A stretch of DNA of 64,000 nt, taken from Methylobacter sp. GTDB lineage: Bacteria > Pseudomonadota > Gammaproteobacteria > Methylococcales > Methylomonadaceae. The position numbers and the translations under genes are program-made. The notes under the pieces were generated by a model that searched no databases, was not told where the DNA came from, and saw nothing but the letters and a program-made list of their open reading frames with translations. Below are positions 26,668 through 37,409 of the stretch, in pieces; positions within the stretch are counted from its first letter, which is position 1, and each line of letters starts with the position of its first letter. The stretch lies in assembly GCA_030699385.1 (NCBI GenBank), contig JAUYMY010000022.1, positions 1 to 64,000 of the forward strand. The letters are read 5' to 3'.

Positions 26668-27393
26668 ATGAGCAGACTTGCCGCAAAACAGCTGATTAAA
26701 AACTACAATAAACGCAATGTGGTTAACGGTGTCTCATTGCACGTTGATACCGGTGAAATCGTCGGCTTATTGGGGCCTAATGGCGCCGGAAAAACCACCA
26801 GTTTTTATATGATGGTCGGCCTGATTAAAGCAGATCAAGGCACGATTACGCTGGATGGCCAAGATATTACCGAGCATCCGATGCATTTAAGGGCTGCATT
26901 GGGTGTGGGCTATTTACCGCAGGAACCGTCGGTGTTTAGAAAGCTCAGTGTGGCGGATAATTTGCGTGCCGTGTTGCAAATTCGCTCTGATTTAAGCGAA
27001 GGACAGGCGGAACTGGTGATTGAAGAGCTGTTGCAGGAATTCCATATCCTGCATTTACGCGATCAGATTGCCCTAGGTTTGTCCGGCGGCGAACGGCGGC
27101 GCGTTGAAATTGCGAGAGCGCTGGCGACCAATCCTCAATTTATCTTGCTGGATGAGCCTTTTGCCGGTGTTGACCCGATTTCGGTAGAAGATATAAAAAA
27201 AATCATCGAGCATTTGAAAGATCGGGGTATTGGCGTATTGATTACCGAACATAATGTCAGGGAGACTCTAGGCATTTGCAATCGTGCGTATATACTTAAC
27301 GACGGCAGGGTGATTGCAGAAGGCGGAGCGGAAGCGATCGTTGCCAATGAAGAAGTACGTAAAGTTTATTTAGGCAATAACTTTAGCCTTTAA
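26668..27393 (+). CDS. lptB: LPS export ABC transporter ATPase LptB
   Basis: The 241-residue ATPase energises LPS extraction with LptF and LptG, whose genes are not in this window. Walker [10 protein letters not shown] (36-44), the signature [15 protein letters not shown] and Walker [14 protein letters not shown] are intact, as is the switch ITEHNVRE. It follows lptA by 50 bases and precedes rpoN by 20 bases. Confidence 0.98.
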   Translation: MSRLAAKQLIKNYNKRNVVNGVSLHVDTGEIVGLLGPNGAGKTTSFYMMVGLIKADQGTITLDGQDITEHPMHLRAALGVGYLPQEPSVFRKLSVADNLRAVLQIRSDLSEGQAELVIEELLQEFHILHLRDQIALGLSGGERRRVEIARALATNPQFILLDEPFAGVDPISVEDIKKIIEHLKDRGIGVLITEHNVRETLGICNRAYILNDGRVIAEGGAEAIVANEEVRKVYLGNNFSL

Positions 27394-27413
27394 TCTTGCA
27401 GCATGAATTTGAA

Positions 27414-28859
27414 ATGAAACAATCCTTAAATCTACGGTTAGGCCAGCAACTATCGATGACGCCGCAATTGCAGCAGGCGATTAAATTGTTGCAGATGTCG
27501 ACATTGGAATTACAGCAGGAGATTCAGCAAGCGCTTGAGTCCAATATGATGCTGGAAGTTAATGAGGAAGAAAATAGTGCCCATGAAACCGAAATAGCGC
27601 CCGAGAAAAAGGTTGATAATACCGATTTGTTGACCAGCCAGGGCTCGCAAACCGATATGCCGGACGAATTGCCCATCGATTCCTCCTGGGATGATATTTA
27701 CGAATATGCCATGGAATCCGGCGGAAATTCTGCTGAGACCGCTGAATTTGAAACACAGCGCAGCAAGTCATCCACCTTGCTCGACCATTTGTTGTGGCAA
27801 GTCGAATTGACCTCGTTTTCAGACCGTGACCATGCCATCGCCCTGGCGATTATCGATTCAATCAATGAAGATGGTTATTTGATCAGCAGTCCTGATGATA
27901 TTTTTCAGGGCTTGCACAGCCAATTAGACGATTTGGATTTCGATGAAGTTAACGCAGTGTTGCACCGCGTACAAAACTTCGATCCGGCCGGTATTGCCGC
28001 TATCGATTTAAAGGATTGTTTGCGCTTACAAATACAGCAGTTGCCGGAAGCTACGCCCTATAAAGAAGAGGCGCTGACGCTGGTGACGCGGCATTTGGAT
28101 TTGCTGGCCACGCATGAGCAGTCAAAATTGATGCGCAAGTTAGGCGTGACCGAGCGGCAATTAGATGAGGTCGTGGCTCTAATCAGAACGCTAGATCCTA
28201 AGCCCGGCGCGCAAATACAAGATTCCGATTCGGAATATGTGATTCCCGATGTCTACGTGGTTAAGCAGAGAGGCAAATGGCAAGTCAACCTGAACCCGGA
28301 TATAGCGCCAAAATTACGCATTAATCCGTTTTACTCAGGCATGATAAAACGAGCCGATAACAGCAAAGATAATACCTGCATGAAAGATCATCTGCAGGAA
28401 GCCCGCTGGTTCATTAAAAGTCTGCACAGCCGCAACGACACCTTATTGCGCGTTGCCCGCTGTATCGTGGAAAAGCAAACCGGCTTTCTTGAGCACGGCT
28501 CCATTGCAATGAAGTCGATGGTGTTGCGCGATATTGCCGAAGAACTGGACTTGCACGAGTCGACCATTTCCCGAGTGACCACGCAAAAATTCATGCATAC
28601 GCCTAATGGCATTGTCGAATTCAAGTATTTTTTTTCCAGCCATGTTTCAACCGAAGGCGGCGGCGAATGTTCATCAACGGCCATCAGGGCGTTTATTAAA
28701 GAGTTAATCAGCAACGAAAATCTGGCAAAACCGTTAAGTGATAGTAAAATAGCCGAGCTATTACAAGAAAAGGGCATTAATGTTGCTAGAAGGACAATTG
28801 CCAAGTATCGTGAAGCGATGCTGATTTCATCGTCAAGTCAGCGTAAGCGTCTTTTATAA
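27414..28859 (+). CDS. rpoN: RNA polymerase sigma-54 factor
   Basis: The 481-residue sigma factor has the Q-rich activator-interacting region I (LNLRLGQQLSMTPQLQQAIKLLQMS), an acidic region II, core-binding and helix-turn-helix segments, and the RpoN box (ARRTIAKYREAM) near the end. ATG 27414 is preferred over TTG 27396 because homologues begin MKQSL. It directs -24/-12 promoters requiring AAA activators. Confidence 0.97.
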   Translation: MKQSLNLRLGQQLSMTPQLQQAIKLLQMSTLELQQEIQQALESNMMLEVNEEENSAHETEIAPEKKVDNTDLLTSQGSQTDMPDELPIDSSWDDIYEYAMESGGNSAETAEFETQRSKSSTLLDHLLWQVELTSFSDRDHAIALAIIDSINEDGYLISSPDDIFQGLHSQLDDLDFDEVNAVLHRVQNFDPAGIAAIDLKDCLRLQIQQLPEATPYKEEALTLVTRHLDLLATHEQSKLMRKLGVTERQLDEVVALIRTLDPKPGAQIQDSDSEYVIPDVYVVKQRGKWQVNLNPDIAPKLRINPFYSGMIKRADNSKDNTCMKDHLQEARWFIKSLHSRNDTLLRVARCIVEKQTGFLEHGSIAMKSMVLRDIAEELDLHESTISRVTTQKFMHTPNGIVEFKYFFSSHVSTEGGGECSSTAIRAFIKELISNENLAKPLSDSKIAELLQEKGINVARRTIAKYREAMLISSSSQRKRLL

Positions 28860-28910
28860 CGCGGCTTGGCACCAACAAAAACCATTTTTACCATTAAAGG
28901 AGTTTATCTC

Positions 28911-29201
28911 ATGCAAGTCATCGTAACAGGCCATCATCTTGAAATAACTGACGCCCTAAAAGCGCACATCGATTCAAAATTTGAAAAATTAGCGCGTCAT
29001 TTTGATAATGTTACCGATGTACACGTTATTTTAAGCGTGGAGAAATTAGTGCAAAAAGCAGAAGCCACATTGCAATTGAGTGGCGCTAAGTTATTTGCCG
29101 AAGACCATCAGGAAGATATGTATTCAGCGATTGATGCGATGGTGGACAAGTTAGACCGTCAAATCATCAAACATAAAGAAAAAACTAATCAACATAGATA
29201 A
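28911..29201 (+). CDS. hpf: Ribosome hibernation promoting factor
   Basis: The 96-residue short HPF (YfiA-type fold) binds the 30S decoding region and favours 100S dimer formation. The start ATG is preceded by AAAGGAG at ideal spacing; the 15-codon upstream extension is rejected. Sequence pattern MQVIVTGHHLEITDALKAHI and VHVILSVEKLVQKAEATLQL is typical. It follows rpoN as in most gammaproteobacteria. Confidence 0.96.
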   Translation: MQVIVTGHHLEITDALKAHIDSKFEKLARHFDNVTDVHVILSVEKLVQKAEATLQLSGAKLFAEDHQEDMYSAIDAMVDKLDRQIIKHKEKTNQHR

Positions 29202-29209
29202 ATAAAGCA

Positions 29210-29257
29210 GGTGAAAGGTTCAAGGTAAAAGGTGTTCATGCCTTGAACCTTGTGCCT
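29210..29257. repeat. AAGGTTCAAGG inverted repeat (copy 2)
   Basis: GTGAAAGGTTCAAGGTAAAAGG and CCTTGAACCTTG fold onto each other between hpf and rapZ, ending 13 bases before the rapZ start. Copy 1 is at 9681-9765. It lies where ptsN is found in many relatives and makes up the rapZ leader. Confidence 0.6.
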
Positions 29258-29269
29258 GGGGCCTCAATC

Positions 29270-30127
29270 ATGAAACTATTAATTGTTAGCGGCCTTTCCG
29301 GTTCGGGTAAAAGTATCGTCCTAGACACCTTGGAGGACTGCGGTTATTACTGTATCGATAATTTACCGGTCACCTTGTTGGAAAGTTTTATCAACCAAGT
29401 CATGTTGGTGGATCATAAAACCTATGCCAAGACCGCCATCGGCATTGATGCCAGAAACCAAAGCGAAAGTCTGATTAATTTTTCCGAAAGCCTGGAGTTA
29501 ATACGCAATAGACAGATTGATTGCCAAATTATCTTTATGCAGGCCGAAGAAGCCACCTTATTGAAACGCTACAGCGAAACCCGGCGGCGCCATCCGCTGA
29601 CGGATTTGAACGTTCCGCTGAGAGAAGCGTTAAAAATTGAAAAAGAAATACTCACCCCGGTTGCCCGCTATGCCAGCGTGGTGATCGACACCAGCCGAAC
29701 CCATGTGCATCAGTTGCGTGAATTGATCAGAGAGCGGATTGGTGAAAGAGAGACGCGGCATATTTCCTTGCAGTTTCAATCCTTTGGATTCAAACATGGC
29801 GTGCCGTTGGATGCCGATTTTGTCTTTGATGCGCGAAGTTTACCGAATCCTTATTGGATTCCGGAGTTGCGGGGATTGACCGGGAAAGATCAACCCGTGC
29901 TTGATTTTCTTCAACAGCAGGATCTGGTTGGCGAGCTTTTTGACGATATTGCCGACTTTCTTACCCGCTGGATACCCCGTTTTGAAGCCGAGGGACGTAG
30001 TTATTTAACGGTAGCCGTAGGCTGCACGGGCGGTCAGCATCGTTCGGTTTATCTGGCTGATGCCTTGGCGCGGCAGTTTAAAGGTTCTTTTACCAACGTC
30101 ATTATCCGTCATCGGGAATTACAATAA
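29270..30127 (+). CDS. rapZ: RNase adapter protein RapZ
   Basis: The 285-residue P-loop protein binds small RNAs that control glmS mRNA and guides RNase E in enterobacteria; it senses glucosamine-6-phosphate. Walker A GLSGSGKS (8-15), ENLP-like DNLPVTLLE, Walker B-like VVIDTS and the C-terminal metabolite-binding VGCTGGQHRSVYLADAL are intact. ATG 29270 fits the family; its ribosome-binding site is poor because the dispersed repeat sits directly upstream. Confidence 0.95.
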   Translation: MKLLIVSGLSGSGKSIVLDTLEDCGYYCIDNLPVTLLESFINQVMLVDHKTYAKTAIGIDARNQSESLINFSESLELIRNRQIDCQIIFMQAEEATLLKRYSETRRRHPLTDLNVPLREALKIEKEILTPVARYASVVIDTSRTHVHQLRELIRERIGERETRHISLQFQSFGFKHGVPLDADFVFDARSLPNPYWIPELRGLTGKDQPVLDFLQQQDLVGELFDDIADFLTRWIPRFEAEGRSYLTVAVGCTGGQHRSVYLADALARQFKGSFTNVIIRHRELQ

Positions 30128-30137
30128 TCTGAGCCTG

Positions 30138-30167
30138 TTGGGTTAGTATTTAAACGTAACCCAACAT
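30138..30167. terminator. Bidirectional hairpin between rapZ and wHTH gene
   Basis: TGTTGGGTTA and GTAACCCAACA pair around a TTTAAAC-type loop in the 58-base gap between two convergent genes. There is no long T run, so it is a plausible but not certain terminator for both strands. Confidence 0.5.
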
Positions 30168-30185
30168 TTGGAACAGCGGCTTGAT

Positions 30186-30383
30186 TTATTTCAGCGACAG
30201 CGTTTCCGCCCGGCCTATCATTTCAATAGACAGCTTGTCTTCCTTGCTCAGCCAGCCTATGGCGCGCTGAACGTCATTTCTATTAATACCAGTGTCATTG
30301 GTGACTTTATTCACGCTGGAAGGGCCATTTTTATCCAGATACTTCCAGATTATTCCTGCTGCATCGCCGATTGTATTAGACAT
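30186..30383 (-). CDS. Winged helix-turn-helix protein (PF10771-like)
   Basis: The 65-residue protein matches the small winged-HTH family formerly DUF2582: IGDAAGIIWKYLDKNGPSSVNKV, NDVQRAIGWLSKEDKLSIE. Such proteins are presumed DNA-binding but targets are unknown. ATG 30383 is chosen because AAAGGTG lies nine bases upstream. It is 24 bases downstream of minE on the same strand and could belong to the min transcript. Confidence 0.8.
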   Translation of the reverse strand: MSNTIGDAAGIIWKYLDKNGPSSVNKVTNDTGINRNDVQRAIGWLSKEDKLSIEMIGRAETLSLK

Positions 30384-30407
30384 AGTGTTCACCTTTAAGT
30401 TGTTGAG

Positions 30408-30674
30408 TTAAGAAAATTTAGAAGGATGGTCTGGAAGCACAATATTAAGCTCCAGCGTTTCCTGAGTGTCGTTTTGTTCAAAATTAACCGATATGGCATC
30501 TTGCTCTACGGTAATGTATTTCCGGATAACTTCCAGTAACTCTTGTTGTAATTGCGGAAGGTAGGAAGGCTGATTTCTGGAACTGCGCTCATGAGCGACC
30601 AGGATTTGCAGTCTTTCTTTGGCAAGCGATGCTGAGCTGGCTTTAGAAGATTTGAAATAATCCAGTAAACTCAT
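30408..30674 (-). CDS. minE: Cell division topological specificity factor MinE
   Basis: The 88-residue MinE has the N-terminal membrane-targeting helix (MSLLDYFKSSK), the MinD-contact segment (LAKERLQILVAHERS) and a C-terminal dimerisation domain. It stimulates MinD ATPase to drive pole-to-pole oscillation. It begins at the minD stop (one-base overlap). Confidence 0.96.
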   Translation of the reverse strand: MSLLDYFKSSKASSASLAKERLQILVAHERSSRNQPSYLPQLQQELLEVIRKYITVEQDAISVNFEQNDTQETLELNIVLPDHPSKFS

Positions 30675-31483
30675 TATTTGCCCCCGAAAAGTTTCCCAAA
30701 CAGGCCTTTTTTCTCATCAATAAAGCGGTGGGGTTTATCTTCACCTAAATAGCGGCCAACAATATCTGCATAAGCTTGGCCGGCATCGCTTTTTTCATCG
30801 AGAATAACCGGGATGCCCGAATTCGACGCATTGAGCACCGATTTTGATTCGGGGATAACGCCGAGTAAATGCAGCGATAAAATTTCCTGTACATCGTCAA
30901 CACTGAGCATTTCGCCCAATCTTACCCGATCAGGCGAGTAGCGTGACAGCAATAGGTATTCTTTAATCGGCTCTTCGTTTTGTTCGGCGCGGCGCGATTT
31001 GCTGGATAAAATACCTAGCATACGATCTGAGTCCCGCACTGACGACACTTCAGGATTGGTAACAATGAAAGCGTCGTCGGCAAAATACATGGCCAAATGC
31101 GCGCCTTTTTCGATGCCGGCCGGGGAATCGCAAACAATATATTTAAAGTCTTTTTTTAGTTCATCCAATACTTTGCCGACACCTTCCTGACTTAGCGCGT
31201 CTTTATCACGGGTTTGCGAGGCCGGCAAAATGTACAGCATGCTGCAGTTTTTATCCTTTATTAGCGCTTGATTCAGCGTCGCTTCGCCATTGATGACGTT
31301 GACAAAGTCATACACAACACGCCGCTCGCAGCCCATAATTAAATCCAGGTTACGCAAACCCACATCAAAATCGATGACCGCCGTTTTGTGACCTTTTTTT
31401 GCAAGTCCCATGGCTATAGCGGCGCTTGTGGTTGTTTTACCCACGCCACCTTTACCCGATGTTACGACTATGATTCGTGCCAC
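30674..31483 (-). CDS. minD: Septum site-determining ATPase MinD
   Basis: The 269-residue ParA/MinD ATPase carries the deviant Walker A SGKGGVGKTT (K11, K16), Walker B KYIVCDSPAGIE and a C-terminal amphipathic membrane-targeting helix (KKGLFGKLFGG). The GTG at 31483 is preferred over TTG 31489: it gives the family N-terminus ARIIVVTSG and has GAGAGG six bases upstream. It recruits MinC to the membrane. Confidence 0.97.
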   Translation of the reverse strand: MARIIVVTSGKGGVGKTTTSAAIAMGLAKKGHKTAVIDFDVGLRNLDLIMGCERRVVYDFVNVINGEATLNQALIKDKNCSMLYILPASQTRDKDALSQEGVGKVLDELKKDFKYIVCDSPAGIEKGAHLAMYFADDAFIVTNPEVSSVRDSDRMLGILSSKSRRAEQNEEPIKEYLLLSRYSPDRVRLGEMLSVDDVQEILSLHLLGVIPESKSVLNASNSGIPVILDEKSDAGQAYADIVGRYLGEDKPHRFIDEKKGLFGKLFGGK

Positions 31484-31509
31484 ACACAACCTCTCAAGAA
31501 TAAATTAAG

Positions 31510-32247
31510 TTAAATATCTTTAATCACTAAAGCATGATTTTGTAAGTAGATTTGAACCGGCTGGTTAAGCACCGTGCCATTCAAATCTTCGCTGACCTTG
31601 TAATTTCCGGCTATTGAAATAAGCTCAGCTTGTAAGTCGGAACAAAAAATGCGCGCTGCTGTGTTGCCCAAAACGCCCGCTAAAGCGCGGCCTCTCAGTG
31701 AACCGTAAACATGAATATTGCCTTCGGCCAAAATTTCAGCGCCGGCACTGACCTGGGCTAAAATAACCAAGTCACCTTCAGCATAAATGCGCTGACCGGA
31801 ACGTACCGGCAGGGTAATCAGCGTCGTTGCTGTTGCAAAGACTTGTGGCTCAGGCGCTACGTCAATTTTGGCTTGAGGCTGTTTTTGGGTTTCGGATGCA
31901 GCGGTGACGTTATGCCCCGAATGTACCGGGATGCCCAGTTCCAATGCCTGTTGATTCTGTTCGGCAGTGCCGCCGCGTAGGCCTATCGGCAACAATTCGA
32001 GCTTGCGGATCAGGTGGACGAGTTCGCTTACATTAATGTCGGACTCGCGTTTATTCAATTCCTGCAAGTCAAGTACCAGTGGTGAATTTTTAAAAAACTC
32101 AGGCGCCCGCTGTACTTTTTCCTGTAATTGCTGCTCGATAATCACTCTATCATTACTGGCTAAAACCAAAACGGGCACAGAAAAAGTGCTACTTTTAAAT
32201 TCCAGTGCTGCTGAGTGATGAGTGTGCTGTTGAGAGTCTGTTGACAT
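31510..32247 (-). CDS. minC: Septum formation inhibitor MinC
   Basis: The 245-residue MinC prevents FtsZ ring formation away from midcell. The N-terminal FtsZ-inhibiting domain (ALEFKSSTFSVPVLVLAS) and the C-terminal beta-helix (RSGQRIYAEGDLVILAQVSAGAEILAEGNIHVYGSLRGRALAG) that binds MinD are complete, joined by an Ala/Pro/Gln linker. It heads the minCDE operon. Confidence 0.96.
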   Translation of the reverse strand: MSTDSQQHTHHSAALEFKSSTFSVPVLVLASNDRVIIEQQLQEKVQRAPEFFKNSPLVLDLQELNKRESDINVSELVHLIRKLELLPIGLRGGTAEQNQQALELGIPVHSGHNVTAASETQKQPQAKIDVAPEPQVFATATTLITLPVRSGQRIYAEGDLVILAQVSAGAEILAEGNIHVYGSLRGRALAGVLGNTAARIFCSDLQAELISIAGNYKVSEDLNGTVLNQPVQIYLQNHALVIKDI

Positions 32248-32343
32248 CCGTTAATTCTGGTTAGCCGGAAATTGCACTGATTCTAACATTGCTGATAAAA
32301 AAAATCATTTTTACAGTGTAGGCACTGAGTTACCGATAAGCGG

Positions 32344-33912
32344 TTACGGCATCAACATGCCGCGAATCATAAAAAACAATAGGCTGGCTAAAATGGCCGA
32401 TAAAGGCACAGTAGTGACCCAGGCCACGGCTATTTTATAAACCTGAGAACGTTTGACTAATTCTTTGCGATAAACTTTTTTCAGACTTTTTCTTTCTTTT
32501 TTATTCAGCTGCAGGCTTGCGGTTTCCTGTTTTAGCTCTTTAAGCATGAGTTTTTTTTGTTCAACTGAGGCCGTGCTGAAGGTTTGCAAAAAAACAGTCA
32601 CTTGTTCCGGGTCGGCTTGTTCGTGATGCGCTTTAATTTCTTCTATACGTTTTACATCGTTGTATTTTAACAACTCGCGCAAAAAACCAACGCCAAAAAC
32701 GGCGCCAACGGCAATATGTGTAGAGCTGACCGGTAAGCCTAATTGGCTGGCAACGATAACGGTGACAGCAGCCGACATGGCGATGCAAAAAGCGCGCATT
32801 TTATCGAGTTCGGTAATGTCGCTACCGACCGTGCGGATCAGCTTAGGGCCGTATAAGGCCAGGCCGATTGAAATGCCCAGCGCGCCCACTAACATCACCC
32901 ATAAAGGGATGGCCGCTTTAGACGCTACACCGCCGCTAAACACCGCATCATTGATAGCCGCCAGAGGGCCAACCGCATTGGCCACATCATTGGCGCCATG
33001 AGCAAAACTTAATAGCGCCGCCGAAAATATCAGCGGCAGGGTGAACAATGTGTTAATGCTCTCTTTAGATTGATCCAGTTGTTGGGCTGTTTTAGTGATA
33101 CGCGGCTTGACCACCAGATAAACACAAATGGCGATGGCAAGACCTATGCTGCCGGCCGTTATAAAATCAAGCTTCCAGATATTTTTCAAGCCTTTCATCA
33201 GCAAGTAAGTTGAAAAAGACCAGGTCATCAGCGTGATCAGCAAGGGCACAACTTTAATGGCCGCTTGCAGCATATCTTGCTGATAAGTGATGGTGCGTTT
33301 GATTAAATACAAAAACGCGGCGGCAATAAATCCGCCAAGGACGGGGGAAATAATCCAGCTTGCGACGATTTCTCCCAGCATGTGCCAATTCGCAATACCC
33401 ATGCCGCCTGCCGCAACACCTGCGCCCAATACGCCGCCGACAATGGCATGAGTGGTTGATACCGGAGCGCCGAGGCTAGTGGCTATATTAAGCCAAATAG
33501 CGGCGGCCAATAGTGCGGCCATCATTAACCAAATAAAGGTGTCGGTATTATTGATTAACGAAGGTTCAATAATGCTGTTTTTGATGGTGCTGACAACGTC
33601 ACCGCCGGCAATAATAGCGCCTGTCGCTTCAAAAATAGCGGCGATAATGATGGCGCCGGTCATGGTTAATGCTTTAGAACCGACTGCAGGCCCCACGTTA
33701 TTCGCCACATCGTTAGCGCCGATATTTAACGCCATATAGCCGCCAATGACAGCGGCAATAACCAGCAAATGATGATGGCTAGCCGGATGAGCACTTAGGC
33801 TCACATAGAGCGTCACGCCAATGATAAAGGCCAGGGAAAATAGCGTCCGAAATAGTTCTTTTTGAGTCGATAATCCACTATTACCCGTTTTTTCGATGTT
33901 GTTTAATTCCAT
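32344..33912 (-). CDS. pit: Low-affinity phosphate transporter, PiT family
   Basis: The 522-residue membrane protein has the two PHO-4 signature repeats GANDVANNVGPAVGSKA and GANDVANAVGPLAAI and about ten hydrophobic helices. It carries an extra cytosolic C-terminal helical domain (HHEQADPEQVTVFLQTF... KKVYRKELVKRSQ) before the last helix, as in many proteobacterial PiT proteins. It imports metal-phosphate with protons. It stands 96 bases upstream of minC with its own likely promoter. Confidence 0.93.
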   Translation of the reverse strand: MELNNIEKTGNSGLSTQKELFRTLFSLAFIIGVTLYVSLSAHPASHHHLLVIAAVIGGYMALNIGANDVANNVGPAVGSKALTMTGAIIIAAIFEATGAIIAGGDVVSTIKNSIIEPSLINNTDTFIWLMMAALLAAAIWLNIATSLGAPVSTTHAIVGGVLGAGVAAGGMGIANWHMLGEIVASWIISPVLGGFIAAAFLYLIKRTITYQQDMLQAAIKVVPLLITLMTWSFSTYLLMKGLKNIWKLDFITAGSIGLAIAICVYLVVKPRITKTAQQLDQSKESINTLFTLPLIFSAALLSFAHGANDVANAVGPLAAINDAVFSGGVASKAAIPLWVMLVGALGISIGLALYGPKLIRTVGSDITELDKMRAFCIAMSAAVTVIVASQLGLPVSSTHIAVGAVFGVGFLRELLKYNDVKRIEEIKAHHEQADPEQVTVFLQTFSTASVEQKKLMLKELKQETASLQLNKKERKSLKKVYRKELVKRSQVYKIAVAWVTTVPLSAILASLLFFMIRGMLMP

Positions 33913-34113
33913 GTAACTCTCTCTGGATGGGACAAAATGGCGCTATTTTAGCGTAATGGAGCGCGGTGGGCTTGTGTTGACTGTAAATAATACGCGTTAA
34001 AGTGCTTGCTGACGACAAAACCATTTGTTTTATAAGGTGTTTATACTGTTGTTAATGTGTGTGGCGCTTGCAATCTGCAGCATTATCCTTTAATTTAGCC
34101 GCACATCCGTAAA
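33913..34113. other. Divergent pit/thiC promoter region
   Basis: This part of the 340-base gap before thiC contains no gene. It should hold the divergent promoters of pit and the thiC riboswitch transcript; I cannot fix the -35/-10 boxes with confidence. Confidence 0.4.
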
Positions 34114-36121
<2,008 letters not shown>

Positions 36122-36139
36122 GGGTTTGTAATTTTGATG

Positions 36140-36164
36140 AGTAGCGGGTTGAAGGCTCGCTACT
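36140..36164 (+). terminator. Hairpin after thiC
   Basis: AGTAGCG and CGCTACT pair around an 11-base loop 18 bases after the thiC stop, followed by a moderately T-rich stretch. It is a possible terminator. Confidence 0.45.
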
Positions 36165-36197
36165 TGTTGTGTGTATTTAGAGGCATGCGATTAAATT

Positions 36198-36962
36198 ATG
36201 ATTTGTTGGATTTGTAACGCCACAGAGGCGGACACTAAAGAGCATATAATCAAAAAGTCAGATATAACTCGAGCCTTTGGAAAAGGAAGTTATAGCGGTG
36301 GCAATGCTCCTGTTCATGTTCATGTTCATGTTCATGTTAAAAACGGAAAAATTAGCGATATTCAAGGAGCAGATTCTAATAAAGTTAAATATGAAGCAAA
36401 TTTATGTAAGGCTTGTAATGGTGCCAATACGCAGCCTTTCGATAAAGCGTATGACAAATTCATAAGCTATATTTATGTAAATGAAGCATCAATTTTAAAA
36501 AAGAGATTTATAGATTTTTTTGATGTTTATGGCGAAGAATTCGAGAAGGGGCAAAGAGATTTGTATAAGTATTACGCAAAATCATTTGGTTGTCGTTTGG
36601 TTAATGCTAACCAAGTTGTTCCAAGTGATATATCAAGTTTATTTTTTAAAGACTCTTTTTCTACTGGACTTAGAATTAACTTTGCTGTGAACGAAGATGT
36701 TTTAACTATGCCCAATGAAGACAGAGATGGTTTTATTGGAAAAGGTGATTTAATTGGATGGTCTAATAAAAGCAAGACTAAAAAAGTAAAGGAATATACC
36801 GAATACACATGGAGCGAACATGTAACATGGTTATTCGCATTCTTTTGGTACAACAAATTTCCAGATGGTTGTTTAGGTTCTACATGGGTTGCAGACAACC
36901 AATTCATTTATTTAGGTAGTATTGAATTATCAGATGAACAACGTAAAAACTTAATGAAATAA
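36198..36962 (+). CDS. HNH-like zinc-finger protein, putative nuclease
   Basis: The 254-residue protein begins CWIC (C3, C6), has EH at 15-16 and a second CKAC pair (C70, C73) followed by NGAN. This C2...H...C2...N spacing suits an HNH endonuclease finger, but I cannot confirm the family. Residues 40-47 are HVHVHVHV, encoded by a CATGTT hexamer tract. The rest is lysine/phenylalanine-rich with no known motif. Composition is clearly AT-rich and foreign-looking. It lies within the block bracketed by two thiC 3' ends. Confidence 0.65.
   Translation: MICWICNATEADTKEHIIKKSDITRAFGKGSYSGGNAPVHVHVHVHVKNGKISDIQGADSNKVKYEANLCKACNGANTQPFDKAYDKFISYIYVNEASILKKRFIDFFDVYGEEFEKGQRDLYKYYAKSFGCRLVNANQVVPSDISSLFFKDSFSTGLRINFAVNEDVLTMPNEDRDGFIGKGDLIGWSNKSKTKKVKEYTEYTWSEHVTWLFAFFWYNKFPDGCLGSTWVADNQFIYLGSIELSDEQRKNLMK
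36312..36338. repeat. CATGTT hexamer tract
   Basis: Four in-frame CATGTT units encode the HVHVHVHV run. Because the unit is six bases, gain or loss of units would lengthen or shorten the protein without a frameshift. Confidence 0.7.
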
Positions 36963-37005
36963 CATGACCTACCCCCCAAAATTCAACGAAGAAAAATCCA
37001 CCACA

Positions 37006-37127
37006 ATGAAAACCCTAAAATATCTCATTTACCGCTAAGGCGATTATTACGTTTCACAATGTTTAAACGTCGGAATGGCAAGTTTTGGATTCAACGATTG
37101 ATGAATGGGCGGTTTTTTTTCAAATAA
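37006..37127 (+). pseudogene. hicB antitoxin relic
   Basis: The frame from 37006 reads MKTLKYLIYR, then a TAA stop, then GDYYVSQCLNVGMASFG, then a frameshift into STIDEWAVFF. This follows the HicB N-terminal pattern (YLIYREGDYYVSQCLNV..SFGxTIDEAV) with E changed to a stop. No hicA is seen. An upstream in-frame ATG is at 36964. It is a dead toxin-antitoxin fragment in the cargo block. Confidence 0.7.
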
Positions 37128-37145
37128 CTTTTAGGAGCTACCACG

Positions 37146-37370
37146 ATGCACGCCATTGAATTACCCGTAAGCATTAACCATCAGCACCAAATTATTTTGC
37201 AATTACCGCCAACCATTCAGCCACAAAAAGCCAAAGTGATTGTCATGTACGACGATTTTGAAAAGACAAACAAACCGATAAAATTGGGTTTATTTCAAGG
37301 CAAAATAGACGTGAGCGATGATTTTAATGAACCGTTGCCCGACAGTTTTTGGTTGAATGGTGAATGGTGA
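37146..37370 (+). CDS. VapB-type antitoxin of a PIN-domain toxin
   Basis: The 74-residue protein has a short N-terminal beta/helical segment and the C-terminal pattern IKLGLFQGKIDVSDDFNEPLPDSFW that is typical of antitoxins paired with PIN-domain toxins (the KGKIxMSDDFDEPLxxF tail). TAGGAG lies eight bases before the ATG. The last codons (NGEW) and stop fall in the seven-base repeat array. Its toxin, directly downstream, is truncated, so the antitoxin is probably an orphan. Confidence 0.75.
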   Translation: MHAIELPVSINHQHQIILQLPPTIQPQKAKVIVMYDDFEKTNKPIKLGLFQGKIDVSDDFNEPLPDSFWLNGEW

Positions 37371-37409
37371 ATGGTGAATGGTGAATTGTGAATTGTGAAT
37401 TGTGAATTG
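37354..37409. repeat. Heptanucleotide array between vapB and vapC
   Basis: Four units of TGAATGG (37354-37381) are followed by four of TGAATTG (37382-37409). The antitoxin stop (37368-37370) lies inside the array, and the toxin GTG start begins at its last base. A unit of seven changes reading frame with each gain or loss. Confidence 0.85.

Noticed and set aside
36313-36338. Alternating His-Val run as a possible metal-binding tag
   Set aside because: It is simply encoded by a hexamer microsatellite; no evidence of function.
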